Shown here: in pieces, positions 30,012 through 35,114 of the stretch
Layout: each line of letters begins with the position of its first letter
How positions within the stretch are numbered: position 1 is the first letter of the stretch
Assembly: GCA_018712955.1 (NCBI GenBank)
Contig: DVGB01000030.1
Location: 1 to 35,114 of the forward strand
Length of the DNA stretch: 35,114 bases
Origin: Candidatus Aveggerthella stercoripullorum
GTDB lineage: Bacteria; Actinomycetota; Coriobacteriia; Coriobacteriales; Eggerthellaceae
Reading direction: 5' to 3'
The notes under the pieces: model-generated
Databases searched by the model: none
What the model saw: the letters and a program-made list of their open reading frames with translations, nothing else
Told to the model about the DNA's origin: nothing
Program-made: the position numbers and the translations under genes

Positions 30012-31691
30012 ATGACGGCACGCACGCTCATTCTTGTCAGGCACGGTAAAGCGCAGTCGCGCAATCTGGGAATTCCGGACGAAGAGCGCACGCTTACGAA
30101 GGCGGGCGTGCAGGCTTTGCGCGCATGGCTGCCACAGTCTGCGAAGCTCGCGAAAGCCCTGTTCGCCGAAGCGAAAGAAGAAATGGCGGAGAAAACTTCG
30201 TTAGTCGCCAAAACGGATGTAGCGGACGGCGGCGAAGATTGCGATCGCGCTGCACAGGGTGCGGCCCCTTCTCCGATAGAGGTATGGGCGAGTCCGACCG
30301 CGCGGACCCGGCAGACGGCGCGCGAAGTGGTCCGGGCGTACAGTTGCGACATACCGGTAGTCGAGCACGAAAGCCTGCTGCGCCAGGATTTCGCTGCGTT
30401 CTGCGGGGAGCTTGCAGCAACTACAACGCCGTGCGTGATTGCCGTAGGCCACAATCCGTTCATGGAGGACGTGCTTGCATGCCTGTGCGGCGCACGCCTT
30501 GATTGCGCAACGGGCGCTGTCGCCGCGGTGCGCTTGCCGCTGCGTCCTGAAGAGTGGTTTGTAGGCGAGGCCGATTCCGCCGACAGCCATTTGACGGCTG
30601 AAGCGCAGGGGTATTTCGATATTCCTCCAATGGCGGGTGTCGATTGCCTGGCAAAGAACGGGGCAGAGGCGGCGTCGGCTGCGCACGAGGGCGTCGCGTC
30701 CGCTGCCGAGCTGACGACGGACGCTCCTGCGGTGTCGAGCGTACGAGCGAATTCGGCCCCGGGCGTCTCCTCAATGCCAGGTGTTGCGTCTCCGTTCTGC
30801 TCGCCAGGTGGTGCATCTTGCAACGGTGCGCGGCTGCTCTGGTTCGTGCAAGGTCCGCAGTCCCAGCGTTGGAAGGCGCGTGCTGCCATCGAGGACAAGG
30901 TCCAGGCGGGCTGTGATGCGGTCGAAGCGCGCCTGGAGGCTTTCCTGGCATCTCCGGACGACGTGGAAACGCTGCACAAACTGCGCGTTTCCATTCGCAC
31001 GCTGCGCAGCCTGCTTGCGTTCGCCTCTCCGTTTCTTCGCCGCAAAGCCCACAAGGCGCTCCAGCGCAATCTCCGGGATGTGGTGGTCCAGACATCGCGC
31101 TTGCGCGAATACGACGTGCTGCTGAAGCAAGCGGCTGACCTGACGGTACCTGCCGAGGAGCTGTGCGCTGCGGTTCGGCTGGCGAGGGAGAGCGAGCGCG
31201 ACCAGGTGGTGCGCGCTCTTTCGAGCAAGGAGACCGCACGGGCCCTTGCGTTCGTTCGAAAAGGCGTCGAGCGCATGCCATGGACTGACCGCGTTAAGCG
31301 AGAGGGCGTCGTCCTCGAGCAAGCACGCCAGCGCTTCGACGAAATGGCCTGTACGGTGGACGAAGGCTTCGAAACGGTGGATTTCGCAGATGCGGACGCG
31401 GTGCATACGCTGCGCAAGCAGGCAAAGCGCGTTCGCTATGCGGCAGAGAACTTCCCGGAGATTCTAGGCGCCGACGTTGCCGAGGAAGCGCGGCGTATGG
31501 TGGGCGTGCAAGACCGCCTGGGTGCTGTGTGCGATGCGCGCGTGAACGTGGGCATCGTCTGCGAATTCCCGACAGAGGGGCTTTCTCCGGAGGCGCGTCG
31601 TGCCCTGGGCGCGCTGCTCGAGCAGAATATGGCGTTCGAAGAGGCGTTCCTACGCGATGTTGCGCGCTCGAGCAGTGCTGCAGGGGAGTAG
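30012..31691 (+). CDS. SixA-type histidine phosphatase fused to a CHAD domain
   Basis: 559 aa with two domains. Residues 1-165 form a histidine phosphatase of the SixA type: LVRHGKAQ (phospho-acceptor H10), SPTARTRQTARE and VIAVGHNPF (second H147). A roughly 35-residue insertion after the first helix is unusual. Residues 190-300 are an Ala/Ser/Gly-rich linker. Residues about 300-545 are a CHAD domain, with its two conserved helices LHKLRVSIRTLRSLL (H322) and HTLRKQAKRVRYAAE (H465). CHAD domains bind polyphosphate; SixA removes phosphate from His-phosphotransfer proteins. Joining them suggests a phosphatase recruited to polyphosphate or acting on a polyphosphate-linked substrate (inference). 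ATG 30012 follows AAGGAAAGGGG (29996-30006). No ppk or ppx is adjacent. Confidence 0.87.
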   Translation: MTARTLILVRHGKAQSRNLGIPDEERTLTKAGVQALRAWLPQSAKLAKALFAEAKEEMAEKTSLVAKTDVADGGEDCDRAAQGAAPSPIEVWASPTARTRQTAREVVRAYSCDIPVVEHESLLRQDFAAFCGELAATTTPCVIAVGHNPFMEDVLACLCGARLDCATGAVAAVRLPLRPEEWFVGEADSADSHLTAEAQGYFDIPPMAGVDCLAKNGAEAASAAHEGVASAAELTTDAPAVSSVRANSAPGVSSMPGVASPFCSPGGASCNGARLLWFVQGPQSQRWKARAAIEDKVQAGCDAVEARLEAFLASPDDVETLHKLRVSIRTLRSLLAFASPFLRRKAHKALQRNLRDVVVQTSRLREYDVLLKQAADLTVPAEELCAAVRLARESERDQVVRALSSKETARALAFVRKGVERMPWTDRVKREGVVLEQARQRFDEMACTVDEGFETVDFADADAVHTLRKQAKRVRYAAENFPEILGADVAEEARRMVGVQDRLGAVCDARVNVGIVCEFPTEGLSPEARRALGALLEQNMAFEEAFLRDVARSSSAAGE

Positions 31692-31768
31692 CGAACGGAT
31701 TCTCGCAGGGCTTCAACAGCTTTCTTTTACGGCGCCCGTTTACGCCGCAATCTAGTTGCGGTTTGCAT

Positions 31769-31789
31769 CTATATGTTGACAACATATAG
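31769..31789. promoter_or_regulatory. 21-bp palindromic operator upstream of padR
   Basis: CTATATGTTG (31769-31778), a central A (31779) and CAACATATAG (31780-31789) form a perfect dyad of 10-bp arms. It covers the -35 hexamer TTGACA (31776-31781). PadR regulators commonly bind AT-rich ATGT/ACAT dyads in their own promoters, so autoregulation is likely. Confidence 0.8.
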
Positions 31790-31804
31790 TTTGTGGCGTA
31801 TACC
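31776..31804 (+). promoter_or_regulatory. Promoter of padR-nifX-like operon
   Basis: Consensus TTGACA (31776-31781), 17-base spacer and TATACC (31799-31804). An alternative TATAGT (31785-31790) with TTTGCA (31762-31767) would also be overlapped by the operator. Confidence 0.7.
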
Positions 31805-31855
31805 GAACCTATCGCCAAGGACGCTGCGGAACGTGGCAGAAAGGAAGTCGTGAGG

Positions 31856-32323
31856 ATGTCGCAGGAAACGTGCGCTCAGCCAGGCGAACGACCGGGCAAT
31901 CGGCCTTGTTGTCGTCGCTCGGTGGGCGTGCCGGTGGAGCCGGCGATTCTTGCGGCGCTGCTTACGGCGGAAGGGTACGGGTACGACCTGCGCAAGTCCA
32001 TCAACGCCATGACAGGCGGGGAATTGGACGTCGATGCAGGCGGTCTGTACCGGGCGTTGCGTCGCCTTGAAGAAAGCGGTGCGCTCGCTTCGCGCTGGGG
32101 CGACGAAAGCTCCGGGCCGCGCCGTCGCGAATACGAGCTTACCGAAGAAGGCGTCGAGCTTGCACGCCAATGGCTGGTTGCCATGCGCCGTCGCGAACGG
32201 GCGGATCGACTGCTCGGGGACATGCTCGAGCACGGACTCGCCGCTTCGGGCAGCTCGGGGGGACCGAAGCCGTGCTGCGGCTGTCCGCGCGCGGGCTGCA
32301 TGAAAGAAAGGATGACACGATGA
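31856..32323 (+). CDS. PadR-family transcriptional regulator with Cys-rich ends
   Basis: 155 aa winged-helix regulator. The PadR fold (about 30-110) is recognised by VEPAILAALLTAEGYGYDLRKSI, DAGGLYRALRRLEESGALASRW and RRREYELTEEG. Six or more cysteines lie outside it: near the N-terminus (ETCAQ, RPCCRR) and in the tail (PCCGCPRAGC). These suggest metal or Fe-S sensing. ATG 31856 is favoured by AAGGA (31841-31845), 10 bases upstream; GTG 31850 is possible. Its stop overlaps the next ATG as ATGA (32320-32323), so it is coupled to the NifX-like gene. The palindrome upstream is its probable operator. Confidence 0.86.
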   Translation: MSQETCAQPGERPGNRPCCRRSVGVPVEPAILAALLTAEGYGYDLRKSINAMTGGELDVDAGGLYRALRRLEESGALASRWGDESSGPRRREYELTEEGVELARQWLVAMRRRERADRLLGDMLEHGLAASGSSGGPKPCCGCPRAGCMKERMTR

Positions 32324-32682
32324 AGGTAGCTATTCCCACCATGGGCCAGGGCGGCATGGATTGCGAGCGTTCCGGCCATTTCGGCCATTGCGATTGCTTT
32401 ACGGTCGTCGATATCCAGGACGGCGAGATTACAGGCACGTCCATTATCGACAACCCGCCGCATGAAGAAGGCGGCTGCCTGCGTCCGGTGTCCCTGCTGG
32501 CAGACAACGGCATCGATGCCATCGTCGCTGCGGGCATGGGCATGCGCCCGATGATGGGCTTCCAGCAGGTGGGCATCACGGTCTACTTCGAGAACCAGAC
32601 GCCGAACGTGGGCGAGGTCGCGAAAATGGCTGCCGCTGGCACGCTGCCGGTCATGGGCGCCGAGCACGCCTGCCATCACTAA
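32320..32682 (+). CDS. NifX/NifB-type dinitrogenase cofactor-binding family protein
   Basis: 120 aa single-domain member of the family that includes NifX, NafY and the NifB C-terminus; in organisms without nitrogenase these are small proteins thought to bind metal clusters. Family-like parts are MKVAIPTMGQGGMDCERSGHFGHCDCFTVVDI (HFGHC near 20-25), GGCLRPVSLLADNGIDAIVAAGMGMRPM and a metal-type tail HACHH. GAAAGGATG (32305-32313) precedes ATG 32320. No nif genes are present, so nitrogen fixation is not implied. Coupling to a Cys-rich PadR suggests metal or redox control. Confidence 0.87.
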   Translation: MKVAIPTMGQGGMDCERSGHFGHCDCFTVVDIQDGEITGTSIIDNPPHEEGGCLRPVSLLADNGIDAIVAAGMGMRPMMGFQQVGITVYFENQTPNVGEVAKMAAAGTLPVMGAEHACHH

Positions 32683-32694
32683 AGAATAACTGTG

Positions 32695-32715
32695 GCGAGT
32701 TACGCGACTCGCTTT
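32695..32715 (+). terminator. Terminator of the padR-nifX-like operon
   Basis: GCGAGT (32695-32700) pairs with ACTCGC (32707-32712), followed by TTT, 12 bases after the stop. A second hairpin follows at 32736. Confidence 0.6.
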
Positions 32716-32735
32716 CAGCATTCCCCTCCTCTCGA

Positions 32736-32769
32736 GAAGGCCTTCGACACTCGTCCGTCGGAGGCCTTC
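32736..32769 (+). terminator. Second hairpin downstream of nifX-like gene
   Basis: GAAGGCCT (32736-32743) pairs with AGGCCTTC (32762-32769), with an inner CGAC/GTCG pairing. The run of T after it is weak. Confidence 0.45.
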
Positions 32770-32789
32770 CCGCATTTCCTTGGGAAAAG

Positions 32790-32896
32790 GAGAAAAGGGG
32801 TCGGTCGCTTTTTCTCATGTGCACAGTCAGGGCGAGAAAAAGCGATGGGCCTTTTCTCTCGTTCGTAAGGATGAGAAAAAGCGGCCGACCCCTCTC
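32790..32896. repeat. Cluster of three REP-like hairpin repeats
   Basis: Copy A (32790-32816, GAGAAAAGG-GGTCGGTCG-CTTTTTCTC) is in + orientation; copy B (32834-32858) and copy C (32873-32896) are inverted and partly degenerate. A 22-base stretch of copy A (32797-32818) pairs with copy C (32871-32892) with one mismatch, giving a REPIN-like inverted pair around copy B. The same family occurs at 24658-24690. Confidence 0.75.
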
Positions 32897-32929
32897 GGGG
32901 AGGGGAGGTTTCGTTGCGTACGGATGTTC

Positions 32930-32938
32930 TGGTATGAT
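32930..32938 (+). promoter_or_regulatory. Extended -10 promoter for uvrB
   Basis: TGGTATGAT, an extended -10, lies 83 bases before uvrB. No SOS (LexA) box of the actinobacterial or E. coli type was recognised nearby. Confidence 0.6.
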
Positions 32939-33021
32939 AAAAGTTCATGAGAAGCGGCGCTGTACGGTGCGCGTTGCGCGGCGGGGCTCCCATCCCGTCG
33001 GCGTTTGATGGGGAGGTCCCA

Positions 33022-35114
<2,093 letters not shown>

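Larger units (their letters stand above)
32683..33021. other. Structured gap between the NifX-like gene and uvrB
   Basis: A 339-base region with two hairpins (32695-32715, 32736-32769), a cluster of three REP-like repeats (32790-32896) and the uvrB promoter (32930-32938) with a leader of about 80 nt. No gene is credible here. Confidence 0.6.

Noticed and set aside
32320-32682. Evidence for nitrogen fixation from the NifX-like gene
   Set aside because: No nifHDK, nifB or nifEN nearby, and small NifX-family proteins are common in non-fixing anaerobes.
32790-32896. CRISPR-like array upstream of uvrB
   Set aside because: Three short copies in mixed orientation with unequal spacing and internal symmetry; this is a hairpin-repeat cluster, not direct repeats with unique spacers.

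Overview
High-GC bacterial DNA in which every gene I can support lies on the + strand. The gene content fits an actinobacterial gut anaerobe of the Coriobacteriia, probably Eggerthellaceae: GatCAB indirect aminoacylation, meso-diaminopimelate dehydrogenase, FeoAB, a Trk system with a KdpDE-like sensor pair, a NifX-like protein with a PadR regulator, and a carboxymuconolactone decarboxylase/cupin pair under MerR-type promoters. The taxon is inferred from gene content and codon use; no rRNA or marker phylogeny is available here.

Layout. 1-1503: 3' part of recQ. 1590-2579: ddh. 2820-6199: gatC-gatA-gatB, behind a 166-nt leader that may hold a small Arg-rich reading frame. 6618-9577: aquaporin, NdpA-like nucleoid-associated protein and a DUF2797-like zinc protein. 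9963-11545: GNAT acetyltransferase and nfo (endonuclease IV). 11728-13489: unknown four-helix membrane protein, PHP-domain phosphoesterase and a small overlapping coiled-coil protein. 13676-16050: feoA-feoB. 16309-18438: YbhN/UPF0104-type membrane protein and a Pro/Ala-rich membrane protein. 18536-23182: two RCK_N proteins, TrkH, short KdpD-like kinase and KdpE-like regulator, packed as one operon. 23393-26454: leuC-leuD-leuB. 26815-28171: CMD protein and cupin protein, each with its own MerR-type promoter. 28297-29508: MFS exporter. 30012-31691: SixA phosphatase fused to a CHAD domain. 31856-32682: Cys-rich PadR regulator overlapping a NifX-like protein. 33022 to the end: uvrB, cut by the window edge.

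How parts work together. The Trk operon probably couples K+ uptake to a two-component sensor that elsewhere controls the Kdp pump. The two MerR-type promoters share an almost identical operator (CTTNGAG-CGGA-CTTCAAG) inside a 19-bp spacer, so the CMD and cupin genes probably form one small regulon. The PadR promoter carries a near-perfect 21-bp palindrome over its -35 box, which suggests autoregulation of PadR and the NifX-like gene.

Non-coding structure. A short hairpin repeat family (REP-like) occurs once between leuC and leuD and as a three-copy cluster upstream of uvrB; the copies show a compensatory base-pair change. A diverged 32-bp inverted pair flanks a structured 131-bp gene-free stretch at 29569-29763. 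Many promoters look like extended -10 boxes (TGNTANNNT) without a clear -35. I see no rRNA, tRNA, CRISPR array, insertion sequence or prophage.
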